From: Taudactylus pleione
Taxonomy: Eukaryota; Chordata; Amphibia; Anura; Myobatrachidae
Assembly (NCBI GenBank): GCA_031769625.1
Contig: JAUIMM010000135.1
Coordinates: forward strand, 4,158,001-4,222,000
Direction: 5' to 3'
Length of the DNA stretch: 64,000 nt
The notes beneath the pieces are model-generated. The model was given only the letters and a program-made list of their open reading frames with translations. It was not told where the DNA came from and ran no database searches. Shown piece by piece: positions 35,999 to 46,118 of the stretch; within the stretch, counting starts at the first letter, position 1, and every line of letters starts with the position of its first letter. The translations under genes were made by a program, and so were the position numbers.

Positions 35999-36117
35999 GA
36001 GATGTATCAAACCTTTTTAAGAGGACAAGTGAAGTTGTCCATAGCAACCAGTTAGCTTCTAGCAATAATTTATCTAGTATATACTCCATCTCTTTAGAAG
36101 GTTTGATACATCTCCCC
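35999..36117. mobile_element. Hairpin MITE, GAGATGTATCAAACC termini
   Basis: The left end GAGATGTATCAAACC and right end GGTTTGATACATCTC are perfect inverses. The interior has the AGCAACCAGTTAGCTTCTAG motif of the 8131-8306 family. Confidence 0.75.
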
Positions 36118-36154
36118 GGTAATGCTTGCACTGTACATATTGCATGATTTAAAT

Positions 36155-36158
<4 letters not shown>

Positions 36159-36211
<53 letters not shown>

Positions 36212-36228
36212 TTTTTTTTTTTTTTTTG
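36159..36228. repeat. (AT)n and poly-T tract before exon 3
   Basis: About 50 bp of AT dinucleotides followed by a T run that forms the polypyrimidine tract of the exon 3 acceptor. Confidence 0.85.
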
Positions 36229-36231
36229 CAG

Positions 36232-36288
36232 TACATAATTGCAGGAGCTCTGACAATTGCAGCTCAGTGTAAGCCCAACATCTGCTTG
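36232..36288 (+). CDS. MS4A family protein, coding exon 3 (TM2)
   Basis: This 57-bp exon (19 codons) lies between TTTTTGCAG and GTGAGT and is phase 0 at both ends. It encodes YIIAGALTIAAQCKPNICL. This corresponds to the small second exon of the transmembrane core in MS4A genes (pattern Y/F-I-I-x-G-x-L-x-I-A-A ... C-L), covering most of transmembrane segment 2 and its cytoplasmic edge. The preceding exon ends in PFWG-x-x-F, as it should. There is no damage. Confidence 0.9.
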
Positions 36289-37085
36289 GTGAGTTAAATG
36301 GATCTGTCAACTGTTTACTGATAGCTTTAAAAATATGTCGCAGATCCAGCTGGATGTGCCATATCAGACGACATATCGGTCACATCGTCTAGTGTGTATC
36401 TGCCATGTCGCTGACTATGCATGCCTTTACTTGGTACTGTTAAAGTCAGGGTTTGATGAAGTGATTTATGACATGTTCCTGTCACCTCTCTTGAGAGAGG
36501 TGACTGCTGTGTTGGGGGAAGATTTATCAAATATTTGAGTGGAGAAGTTGCCCATACCAACTAGGGGTGTGCACCGGCCACTTTTCGTGTTTTGTGTTTT
36601 GGTTTTGGATCTGGATCTTTCTTCGTGTTTTGGATCTGGATTGGTTTTGCCAAAACCACCCTTCCGTGTTTTGGGTTCTGGGTTTTGTGTTTTGGATCTG
36701 TATTTTTTTTTAAAAAAGCATAAAAACAGCTAAAATCACAGAATTTGTAGGTTTTTCTGCTCCTATGCTATTATTAACCTCAATAACCTTAATTTCCACT
36801 CATTTCCAGTCTATTCTGAACACCTCACACCTCACAATAGTGTTTTTATGTCCAAAAGGTTGCACCGAGGTAGCTGGATGACTATGCTAAGCGACACGAG
36901 TGGGCGGCACAAACACGTGACCCATCTAGGAGTGACACTGCAGTGGCAGGCAGGATGGCAGTTAGAAAAACTAGGCCCCAAACTGTACATAATGCAAAGA
37001 AAAAAAGAGGTGCAAGATGGAATTGTCCTTGGGCCCTCCCACCCACCCACCCTTATGTTGTATAAACAGGACATGCACACTTTAA

Positions 37086-37143
37086 CAAATCAATCATTTC
37101 AGCGCCAGGGTCTGCCACACAACTGTGGCTGAAATGATTGGTT
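37086..37143. other. Conserved 3' hairpin of the hAT
   Basis: Arms CAATCATTTCAGC and GCTGAAATGATTG flank a 24-base loop, just past the transposase stop. The hairpin also occurs at 26972-27027 (copy 2) and 48629-48684 (copy 4). Its position suggests a role in RNA 3'-end formation or as a subterminal binding site; neither is proven. Confidence 0.6.
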
Positions 37144-37199
37144 CGTTTGGGCCCCCACAAAACAAGCTGGCAATTAATGTGTCCCTGCACAAACTGGCT

Positions 37200-40100
37200 C
37201 TACGGAGGCAAGATGTCATCCTCATCCTCCTCATCCACCGATTCCTCACCCTCTTCAGTGTGTACATCCTCATCCTCACAAAGTATTAACTCGTCCCCAC
37301 TTGAATCCACCACCACAGGTCCCTCTGTACCTTCTGGAGGCTGGTCTCCCTGGAAGAGCTGATAATTCATTTTGATGAACATCATCTTCTCCACATTCTG
37401 TGGAAGCAACCTCCTACGCCTTTCGCTGACAAGGTTCCCGGCTGCACTAAACACTCTTTCGGAGTACACACTGGAGGGGGGGCAACTCAGGTAAAATAGA
37501 GCCAGTTTGTACAGGGGCCTCCAAATTGCCTCTTTTTCCTGCCAGTACAGGTATGGACTGTCTGACATGCCTACTTGGATGCTGTCACCGATGTAATCCT
37601 CCACCATTCTGTCAATGGTGACAGTATCATATGCAGTGACAGTAGACATGTCAGAAATTGTTGCCAGGTCCTTCAGTCCGGACCAGATGTCCAAACTTGG
37701 TCCTGCCTGCCCTGCATCACCGCCAGCGGGTTGCTTAGGATACCTAAGTTTTTTCCTGGCAGCCCCAGTTGCGGGAGAAAATGAAGAAGGAGCCGTTGAC
37801 GTGTCACGTTCCGCTTCAGCTGACAGTGTGTTCACCAGCAGGTCTTTGCACCTCTGCAGGCTTGTGTCGGCCGGAAAGAGAGACACCACATAGGCTTTAA
37901 ACCTAGGATCGAGCACGGTGGCCAAAATGTAGTGGTCTGATTTCAACAGATTGACCACCCTGGAATCCTGGCAAAGCGAATGAAGGGCTTCATCCACAAG
38001 TCCCACATGCCGAGCGGAATCGCTCCGTCTTAGCTCCTCCTTCACTTTCTCCAGCTGCTTCTGCAAAAGCCTGATGAGGGGAATGACCTGACTCAAGCTG
38101 GCAGTGTCTGAACTGACTTCACGTGTGGCAAGTTCGAAGGGCTGAAGAACCTTGCACAACACGGAAATCATTCTCCACTGCGCTTGAGTCAGGTGCATAC
38201 CCCCTCCTTTGCCTATGTCATAGGTGGATGTATAGGCTTGTATGGCCTTTTGCTGCTCCTCCATCCTCTGAAGCATATAGAGGGTTGAGTTCCACCGCGT
38301 CACAACCTCTTGCTTCAGGTGATGGCGGGGCAGGTTCAAGAGTGTTTGCTGGCGCTCCAGTCTTCGGCACGCAGTCGCTGAATGGCGAAAGTGGCCAGAA
38401 ATTTTTCGGGCCACCCAAAGCGTCTCCTGCACGCCCCTGTCGCTTTTCAGAAAATTCTGCACCACCAAGTTTATTGTGTGAGCAAAACATGGGACGTGCT
38501 GGAATTTGCCCAGATGTAATGCCCGCACAATATTGGTGGCGTTGTCAGATATCACAAATCCCCAGGAGAGTCTAAGTGGGGTAAGCCACTGGGCGATGAT
38601 TTCCCTCAGTTTCTCTAAGAGGTTGTCGGCGGTGTGCCTCTTACTGAAACCGGTGATACACAGCGTAGCCTGCCTTGTAACGAGCTGGCGTTTCTGAGAT
38701 GCTGCTACTGGTGACGCTGCTGCTGTTGCTGCGTAAGGTGATACATCTACCCAGTGGGCTGTCACAGTCATATAGTCCTTAGTCTGCCCTGTTCCACTTG
38801 TCCACATGTCCGTGGTTAAGTGGACATTGTGTACAACGGCATTTTTCAGGACACTGAGGACACTTTTTCTGACGTTTCTGTACAGTCTCGGTATCGCCTG
38901 CCTAGTGAAGTGGAATCTAGACGGGATTTGGAACCGGGGACACACTACCTCCATCAATTGTCTAAATCCCACTGCACTAATGGCGGATACCGGACGCACG
39001 TCTAACACCAACATAGCAGTCAAGGCCTCAGTTATACGTTTTGCTTCAGGATGACTGCTGTCGTACTTCATCCTCCTCGCTAAGGACTGTTGGAGGGTCA
39101 ATTGTTTAGTAAAAGTAGTGGTGTTCCTACTTCCTCTCTGGGATGATGAACGACTCCCAGCAGCAGCAGCAACAGCAGCAGCGGCAGCAGTAGGCGTAGC
39201 AATGCAGGATCCTCCGGAGGAATCCCGGATAGGAGAGTCAGTCATGCCAGTGATATGGCCTGCAGGACTACTTCCGATCCTGACTAAGGAGGAAATTGAC
39301 GAGGAGGGAGTTGACGGTGTGGTTTGCAGGCGCTTGGATACAACAGGACAACGGGATTTAGGTGTCCCTGGACTGCTTACGGTCTGAGCCAAAGTTTCTG
39401 AACTTGACAGTAACTTTTTATGAACGCGCTGCAGGTGCCGTATAAGGGAGGATGTTCCTAGGTGGTTGACGTCCCTACCCCTACTTATTTCACCTTTACA
39501 TATGGTACATATGGCAAGACAGTTGTTGTCCGGATTTGGATAGAAATATTGCCAGACCAAAGAGGTGGAATGTTTGGTCTTCTGCCCAGGCATGACCGTG
39601 ATGGGCTTTTTCATCCCACGGACAACAACTGTCTCCCCCGGAGCCTGATTTAAACAAACCACATCACCATCAGAATCCTCCTCGCCAACTTCCTCCTCAG
39701 CGCCAGCTACACCAGTATCCTCATCCTGTTGTACTTCAACAGTGACATCTTCAATTTGCATATCAGCAAGTGGACTGTGGGTGCTCCTTTCAGCACTTGC
39801 AGGGGGCGTGCAAATGGTGGAAAGAGCCACCTCTTCCCGTCCAGTGCTGGGAAGGTCAGGCATCGCAACCACCACCACACTTGGACTCTCTTTGGGGATT
39901 TGTGATATCTTCTTAGAAAGCACAGTTCTTCGCTGTGCTTTTGCCAGCTTAACTCTTTTGATTTTTTTAGTGGGAGGAGTGCTTCCATCGTCATGTGAAG
40001 CTGAACCACTAGTCATGAACATACTAGGGATCGACCTTAGCCGTTCCTTGCCACTCCGTGTCGTAAATGGCATATTGGCAAGTTTACGTTTCTCTTCAGC

Positions 40101-40316
40101 TGATTTAAATGTCTTTTTCAAGGTCATTTTCCTGAACTTTGCCATTTGGGATTGTATGTGCCCTCTACTATGACATTGGGCATCGGCCTTGGCAGACGAC
40201 GTTGATGGCATGTTATCGTCTATGTCATGACTAGTGGCAGCAGCTTCAGCACTAGGAGGAAGTGGTTCTTGATCTTTCTCTATTTTATTTTTATCGGAGA
40301 AAGTTTGGTCCTCCAT
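37200..40316 (-). CDS. hAT superfamily transposase with BED zinc finger (intact, 1038 aa)
   Basis: An uninterrupted 1038-codon frame. It would bind the element ends and catalyse cut-and-paste transposition in the nucleus. The N-terminal 250 residues are charged and low-complexity, with basic patches (KKIKRVKLAKAQRR, 117-130) that could act as nuclear signals. A BED-type finger spans about 252-302: Cys270 and Cys273 (CTIC), His294 and His299 (HLQRVH). The RNase H-like core has candidate acidic residues Asp503 (LTTDMWTS), Asp591 (ISDNATNIV) followed by CFAHTINLVV, and Glu953 (VYSERVFSAAGNLVS). RWNSTLYMLQRM lies at 674-685, and the C-terminal dimerisation region at about 895-980. It ends in an acidic tail. 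It is longer than many hAT transposases because of the N-terminal extension. The ATG at 40316 is shared with copies 2 and 4. It runs antisense to the MS4A-type gene. Confidence 0.93.
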   Translation of the reverse strand: MEDQTFSDKNKIEKDQEPLPPSAEAAATSHDIDDNMPSTSSAKADAQCHSRGHIQSQMAKFRKMTLKKTFKSAEEKRKLANMPFTTRSGKERLRSIPSMFMTSGSASHDDGSTPPTKKIKRVKLAKAQRRTVLSKKISQIPKESPSVVVVAMPDLPSTGREEVALSTICTPPASAERSTHSPLADMQIEDVTVEVQQDEDTGVAGAEEEVGEEDSDGDVVCLNQAPGETVVVRGMKKPITVMPGQKTKHSTSLVWQYFYPNPDNNCLAICTICKGEISRGRDVNHLGTSSLIRHLQRVHKKLLSSSETLAQTVSSPGTPKSRCPVVSKRLQTTPSTPSSSISSLVRIGSSPAGHITGMTDSPIRDSSGGSCIATPTAAAAAVAAAAGSRSSSQRGSRNTTTFTKQLTLQQSLARRMKYDSSHPEAKRITEALTAMLVLDVRPVSAISAVGFRQLMEVVCPRFQIPSRFHFTRQAIPRLYRNVRKSVLSVLKNAVVHNVHLTTDMWTSGTGQTKDYMTVTAHWVDVSPYAATAAASPVAASQKRQLVTRQATLCITGFSKRHTADNLLEKLREIIAQWLTPLRLSWGFVISDNATNIVRALHLGKFQHVPCFAHTINLVVQNFLKSDRGVQETLWVARKISGHFRHSATACRRLERQQTLLNLPRHHLKQEVVTRWNSTLYMLQRMEEQQKAIQAYTSTYDIGKGGGMHLTQAQWRMISVLCKVLQPFELATREVSSDTASLSQVIPLIRLLQKQLEKVKEELRRSDSARHVGLVDEALHSLCQDSRVVNLLKSDHYILATVLDPRFKAYVVSLFPADTSLQRCKDLLVNTLSAEAERDTSTAPSSFSPATGAARKKLRYPKQPAGGDAGQAGPSLDIWSGLKDLATISDMSTVTAYDTVTIDRMVEDYIGDSIQVGMSDSPYLYWQEKEAIWRPLYKLALFYLSCPPSSVYSERVFSAAGNLVSERRRRLLPQNVEKMMFIKMNYQLFQGDQPPEGTEGPVVVDSSGDELILCEDEDVHTEEGEESVDEEDEDDILPP

Positions 40317-40334
40317 TTATGTTATATCGATTTG

Positions 40335-42125
40335 ATATATACGTGCGGCTAAACACAGAAAATAAATTTTTTTTTGGTTCGGACTGGAGTGTACTTTGTG
40401 GGTTACAGCACCCTTTAACGGTCAAGCCAGCCGGCCCTTTACTTATGACACAGGCGCACTCTTGGCACTACTTTGTTGATGCACGTGCGGCTACTGCGCA
40501 CACAATTCACAAACACAGAAAATAATTTTTTTTTGGTTTGGACTGGAGTGTACTTTGGGGGTTACAGCACCCTTTAACGGTCAAGCCAGCCGGCCCTTTA
40601 CTTATGACACAGGCGCACGCTTGGCACTACTTTGTTGATGCACGTGCGGCTACTGCGCACACAATTCACAAACACAGAAAATAATTTTTTTTTAGGTTTG
40701 GACTGGAGTGTACTTTCGGGGGTTACAGCACCCTTAACGGTCAAGCCAGCCGGCCCTTTACTTATGACACAGGCGCACGCTTGGCACTACTTTGTTGATG
40801 CACGTGCGGCTACTGCGCACACAATTCACAAACACAGAAAATAATTTTTTTTTTGGTTTGGACTGGAGTGTACTTTCGGGGGTTACAGCACCCTTAACGG
40901 TCAAGCCAGCCGGCCCTTTACTTATGACACAGGCGCACGCTTGGCACTACTTTGTTGATGCACGTGCGGCTACTGCGCACACAATTCACAAACACAGAAA
41001 ATAATTTTTTTTTTGGTTTGGACTGGAGTGTACTTTCGGGGGTTACAGCACCCTTAACGGTCAAGCCAGCCGGCCCTTTACTTATGACACAGGCGAACGC
41101 TTGACACTACTTTGTTGATGCACGTGCGGCTACTGCGCACACAATTCACAAACACAGAAAATAATTTTTTTTTGGTTTGGACTGGAGTGTACTTTCAGGG
41201 GTTACAGCACCCTTTAACGGTCAAGCCAGCCGGCCCTTTACTTATGACACAGGCGCACGCTTGGCACTACTTTGTTGATGCACGTGCGGCTACTGCGCAC
41301 ACAATTCACAAACACAGAAAATAATTTTTTTTTGGTTTGGACTGGAGTGTACTTTCGGGGGTTACAGCACCCTTTAACGGTCAAGCCAGCCGGCCCTTTA
41401 CTTATGACACAGGGGCACTCTTGGCACTACTTTGTTGATGCACGTGCGGCTACTGCGCACACAATTCACAAACACAGAAAATAATTTTTTTTTAGGTTTG
41501 GACTGGAGTGTACTTTCGGGGGTTACAGCACCCTTAACGGTCAAGCCAGCCGGCCCTTTACTTATGACACAGGCGCACGCTTGGCACTACTTTGTTGATG
41601 CACGTGCGGCTACTGCGCACACAATTCACAAACACAGAAAATAATTTTTTTTTGGTTTGGACTGGAGTGTACTTTCGGGGGTTACAGCACCCTTTAACGG
41701 TCAAGCCAGCCGGCCCTTTACTTATGACACAGGCGCACGCTTGGCACTACTTTGTTGATGCACGTGCGGCTACTGCGCACACAATTCACAAACACAGAAA
41801 ATAATTTTTTTTTAGGTTTGGACTGGAGTGTACTTTCGGGGGTTACAGCACCCTTAACGGTCAAGCCAGCCGGCCCTTTACTTATGACACAGGCGCACGC
41901 TTGGCACTACTTTGTTGATGCACGTGCGGCTACTGCGCACACAATTCACAAACACAGAAAATAATTTTTTTTTTGGTTTGGACTGGAGTGTACTTTCGGG
42001 GGTTACAGCACCCTTAACGGTCAAGCCAGCCGGCCCTTTACTTATGACACAGGCGCACGCTTGGCACTACTTTGTTGATGCACGTGCGGCTACTGCGCAC
42101 ACAATTCACAAACACAGAAAATATA
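40335..42125. repeat. 160-bp leader array, 11 units (hAT copy 3)
   Basis: Same unit as in copy 2. Eleven palindromic GCACGTGC sites occur at regular 160-bp intervals from about 40480 to 42080. The array separates the promoter (42426-42456) from the transposase ATG (40316), so it would be transcribed as leader or removed as an intron. Confidence 0.92.
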
Positions 42126-42425
42126 TTATTTTTTTAGCACTTGGGGGGAGCACCCCTGATGGACAGAGCACCCCCTGGACAACACTACAGCACCCCTTTA
42201 GGACTGGGACACTGCACAGGACTTTGGAACTGACTGCACAACACAGTCCAGCCAGCCCCTATGGACTTTGAAGTAGTGGACACAGCCCCTATTAACAACA
42301 GCAGCACAGCACAACACAGCCAGCCCCTATGGACTTTGAAGTAGTGGACAACAGCAGCACTACACTACACTACACTACACAGCACTAACTCCCACCCTCC
42401 CTCTTCACTGTCCACAGCCGAGTGA

Positions 42426-42456
42426 GAAAATGGCGCCGACGCGGGTACCTTATATA
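42426..42456 (-). promoter_or_regulatory. Transposase promoter of the intact hAT
   Basis: On the minus strand TATATAA (42450-42456) is followed about 20 bases on by GGCGCCATTTTC (42426-42437). The CCATTTT core fits YY1/initiator motifs, and the spacing fits a transcription start. It faces the transposase and is kept in all four copies, including the oldest. Confidence 0.65.
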
Positions 42457-42750
42457 GGATCCAAAACCCGCGAGACTCGGAAGGCGGGATGATGACGTTT
42501 TGCCTCGATGTCAGATCCGAGTCAGGCGGGAAAAGTCGAGCCTGACTCGGATCGGACTCGGATCGGGGGGGCTCGGGGGGGTTCGGATTTCAGAAATCCG
42601 AACCCGCTCACCCCTAATACCAACCAATCAGCTTGTAACTGTCATGTTACAGGCTGTGCTAGGTAAATGATAGTTAGAAGCTGATTGGTTGCCATGTGCA
42701 ACTTCTCCTCTTTATCTCTCTTAAAGACATCTCCCCCTCAGTGGTCTAAG

Positions 42751-43265
42751 GCCCTGATTCAGAGGCACTCGCTATTTGCAAGCGCACGCTCTGGATCAGG
42801 GCATTTTTTATTTTTTTAACCCAGCCTCCAGGCCGCTTGCTAAGTTGTGGGTGACCACCCACAGCTTTAGCGTGCGGCCTGGCGATGGTCGTGACTATCG
42901 CGACCATCGGGCTTGCGAGGAGACCCTGTGGTAGGTTCTCAGGTCTCGCAAGCCCGAGTGGACTTCCTGCTCTATGATATCAAAAAGACTAACACACAAG
43001 AAAGGGCCCCACCAATGAGAAATCCAGACTGGATCAACACTATGGAAATAAAGTACCAACCAATCAGCTCCTGTCATTTGGTTGATTTACTGTATCAAGG
43101 TGTGAGAAGAGTGGAGAAGTGGCCCAGTGGAGCAGTATCCTATAGCAATCAATCAGGCGTACTGTAGCATTTACTACATCCATGATATTAAATGATAGGT
43201 AGAAGCTAATTGGTTCTCCTCTGGTCCACTACTGCACCCATTTCACTGTTTGATACATCAACCCT
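42751..43265. repeat. Fragments of hairpin MITE families
   Basis: At 42751-42803 CCCTGATTCAGAG faces CTCTGGATCAGGG. The 42804-42960 stretch repeats hairpins of the 43321 element (GGTCGTGACTATCGCGACC, GTGGGTGACCACCCAC). At 43028-43265 a TACCAACCAATCAGCTCCTG motif and TTTGATACATCAA end mark the GGAGATGTATCAA family. Confidence 0.65.
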
Positions 43266-43320
43266 ATTATTATTATTTGGAAGTTCCTACTCACTAGGTT
43301 AACTAAATTAAGGTGACTCT

Positions 43321-43858
43321 GGGCCTGATTCAGACCCACTCGCGAGCGGCTGTCCGCTCGCAAGTGGGTCGATGTTATGCACTGAGCATGCGCACGACGG
43401 AGGGAGCTCCGTCGTGCGCATGCGCCAGACGCGACGAGCGAAGGAAAGTCCTTCGCTCGTTGTGTCCGATCAAAGGGGGCGTGCTGTCAATGTTGATTGA
43501 CAGCACGCCCCCTTTGGTGGGCGTGCCTCCCTGACGGGGGCGTTCCCACGGGAACGCCTCCCGTCAGAAGCCGGCCCACTGACATCACTAGTGATGTCAG
43601 TGGGAGTGATTTTGGCTCTGCTAGAGCCAAAATCACTCCGGAGCTTGCGGTTGAAAACCTCAACCGCAGGCTCCGGCTCGCAATTTCGATGGTCGCGATG
43701 GTCTCGACCATCGCGGCCATCAAAAAGCACGCTCGTATAGCCTGTGGGTGGTGACCCACAGCTATACGAGCGTCCAGGAGGACGCTCCATGAAAATGGAG
43801 CCCGGCCCTCATTCAGAGCGTGCGCTCTGCTCAGAGCGTACGGCTCTGAATGAGGGCC
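43321..43858. mobile_element. Serial-hairpin MITE, 3-bp TSD TCT
   Basis: Begins GGGCCTGATTCAGACCCACT and ends GGCTCTGAATGAGGGCC, with TCT on both sides. The interior is a chain of about ten adjacent perfect or near-perfect palindromes. Arms include GCGCATGCGCACGACGGAG, AAAGGGGGCGTGCTGTCAA, CCACTGACATCA, GTGATTTTGGCTCTG, GATGGTCGCGATGGT and CTCGTATAG. It encodes nothing. Confidence 0.85.
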
Positions 43859-44112
43859 TCTGTCTAGTGAGCTAGAGCTTTAAAATTCAGATTCTGGACA
43901 CAGTTTAAATTTCCATACATAGGGACGCCATTTAAACTCATTAATGCCAACTTGCGTCAGGTGATTCTGCTATTTACTTTGGGGGGCCTACTTTTTCTTT
44001 TTGCAGATATGCATTAAACCAGATACAAACATAGTAATTGTCATGTTTACAATCTGGTGATAAGTAGTTTTAATCTGAGCGATATCCCTGTTTATATACA
44101 ATATAGAATTTA

Positions 44113-45175
44113 GGAGGAGATGTATGATGCAGCCGTTATTTGTGTGGACCCGCTTTGCCGACGGATCGCGCCCCTGTCATCTCTGTCATCCTGCTTGCTT
44201 CCCTACATTATTACATGGTGCACAGCAAGCATTTTATTACTGTGCGTACATGCACAGTTAGCGTTTTGCCCCTTCGAAAAATGACAGGAGCTGATTGGAT
44301 GGTACTTTGAGGTAGATACATGAAGGGCCGATATGTGTAAAATTGGTAACTGCACCCTATATGAGGTGCAGTGACAGCTTCCCTGCATGTAGTAATGCTC
44401 CCCTACCATTATTAGCGCCATTATTCCTTGGGGCGCCAAACTGGTGAGGCAATGTATGATTTATCAATTTCTAAAACTGCTGCTGTCATTGCGGAATCAC
44501 AGCACTGTCCCTGGCTGCCAGAATATGCAGCCAGTACCGTGCTTACAAAAAAACAATAAACATATATTTTTCAGTAATGGCGCAGGTGCCGTTGGGGATT
44601 TCTTACTGGCGCATGCGCAGATTCTCTACAAGCAATACTTACCGACTTTTAGCTCCCTCCTGGAAGGAGGGAGCTGTCAGTCTTTCACAGTGAGGGGCGT
44701 ATCAGCAGTAAAAGGGGGCTGGGCATGGGCGGGGCCACATTATAGCATCATCGTGACCCCGCCCCTTTTCACAATGCCGCTATTAACAGCAATGTGAAGC
44801 AGGGGGCGGGGCCACGATGACATGATTCAGTGCGAATGGTGTTACGGGCCCCCCTGCTGCTGGGGTTTATCGTGGAACCGCTGGGGATGGCGGGGTGACG
44901 ACGGAGACCGGAGGCTTGCCTGCCTTTCCGGGGGCATGGGAGCAGCACCCGATTTTTGGAAGGCTCCCGGCCGAATCAGGAGGGTAGGCAAATGCTGGTC
45001 AGATGCCGAAAGAGGGAGATTACTATTCACCTGACTGGTGAATTAGCACACTACCTCTGCAGCAAACTAAATAATAGTGGGTGATGTGTGGACCTGATTC
45101 GTCGCCATAATAGGCGAAGCAGGTCCAGGCAATTACTGTCCGTTACACGCCTCATCACACATTACATCTCCCCCT
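44113..45175. mobile_element. Probable GGAGATGTA-ended non-autonomous element
   Basis: GGAGGAGATGTATGATGC at the left and CACATTACATCTCCCCC at the right are approximate inverses. The interior has inverted GC-rich stretches such as GGGGCGGGGCCAC-type words at 44728-44815. Boundaries are approximate and no target duplication was established. Confidence 0.45.
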
Positions 45176-45585
45176 TTATCTCTATATCTCTCCAAGGTTT
45201 CAACAATCTGGAGAAAATGTATGGTTAAGCTAAGGGGGCCATCCCACAGTACTATTTTTAAAAATATTAAAATATCACTAAGAGAATGAAATCATTTATA
45301 TGTACAGTATGGCATGTAAATGTAAATGGCACTTGGAGTCGCACACATATATACAAGTGTCACATATAGAATTAATCAGCACAGTCTCCTGGTACTTCTT
45401 AGTCACATCACATTGCCACTTAGACGCAATTTCAGCACAAAAAGATGCCGGCGCTAAAATGAGGCTCACGTAACCAGGCGCGCCATGAGTGTCTGTTTGA
45501 CACAACTGCAGCAAAGATGAGTGAGGATACATCTGTATCTCCCTCCCTTATATATACAACTGCATCAGAAATATAAAAGAACTGA
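45176..45585. other. Intron 3 spacer, nothing recognised
   Basis: No coding domain or bounded repeat is seen; mixed AT-rich sequence. Confidence 0.4.
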
Positions 45586-46118
45586 GGGCCTGATTCAGAC
45601 CCGCTCGCGAGCGGGTCGATGGTGCCCTAGTGCGCATGCGCACGACGGAGGCTGCTCCGTCGTGCGCATGCGCGAGACCCAGATAGCGACGGGGAAGCCG
45701 TCGCTCCGGGTCTCGCACCAAAGGGGGCGTGCTGTCGATGTTGATTGACAGCACGCCCCCTTTGGTGGGCGTGCCGGGGGCGTGGCTGCCAGACGGAGGC
45801 GTTCCCATGAGAACACCTACCGTCTGGGTCCGGCCCAACTGACATCACTAGTGATGTCAGTGGGAGTGATTTTGGCTCTGATAGAGCCAAAATCACTCCA
45901 GGGCTTGCGGTCACCGAGACCCTACCGCAGGGTCTCGTCGCAAGCCCGATGGTCGCGATGGTCTTGACCATCGCGACCATCTTTTTGGCTGCTCGCATAT
46001 GCTGTGGGTGGACACCCACAGCTATGCGAGCGGCCAGGAGGCCGCTCCAAGTTTAGGTAGGAGGGCCCTGATTCAGAGCGAGCGCTCTGGTCAGAGCGTC
46101 CGGCTCTGAATCAGGCCC
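45586..46118. mobile_element. Serial-hairpin MITE, 3-bp TSD TGA
   Basis: Begins GGGCCTGATTCAGACCCGCT and ends GGCTCTGAATCAGGCCC, flanked by TGA on both sides. It has the same order of hairpins as 43321-43858, including the 44-bp palindrome centred near 45741 on TGTTGATTGACA and the ACATCACTAGTGATGT hairpin. No coding capacity. Confidence 0.85.

Larger units (their letters stand above)
20294..36231 (+). other. MS4A intron 2 (15.9 kb)
   Basis: A phase-0 GT...AG intron packed with mobile DNA: an old hAT (20656-25475), a hAT-type MITE (25693-26128), a decayed young hAT (26463-32236), several MITEs, and a hAT-type element with its own minisatellite (33760-35744). The acceptor is preceded by a long (AT)n and T tract (36159-36228). 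Confidence 0.85.
36562..42616 (-). mobile_element. Complete autonomous-type hAT transposon, copy 3, TSD ATACCAAC
   Basis: A 6,055-bp element with the left end TAGGGGTGTGCACCGGCC and right end ACCCGCTCACCCCTA. The terminal inverted match is short (TAGGGGTG/CACCCCTA). Perfect 8-bp target duplications ATACCAAC lie at 36554-36561 and 42617-42624. Read on the minus strand it holds a G-rich palindromic subterminal region, a TATA-type promoter, an 11-unit leader array, an uninterrupted 1038-aa transposase, a conserved hairpin and the other terminus. It is the only copy in the window with all parts intact, so it may be or recently have been mobile (inference). Confidence 0.93.
36514..42737. mobile_element. 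Hairpin MITE split by the hAT insertion
   Basis: The left part GGGGGAAGATTTATCAAA to 36561 and the right part from 42617 to AGACATCTCCCCC are the two halves of one MITE of about 170 bp. Its interior has the CCAACCAATCAGCTTG motif and the inverse AGCTGATTGGTTG. The hAT sits between them with a duplicated ATACCAAC. Confidence 0.75.

Noticed and set aside
38123..38575. 150-aa plus-strand frame, and others opposite the hAT transposase
   Set aside because: These are shadows of the conserved minus-strand transposase.
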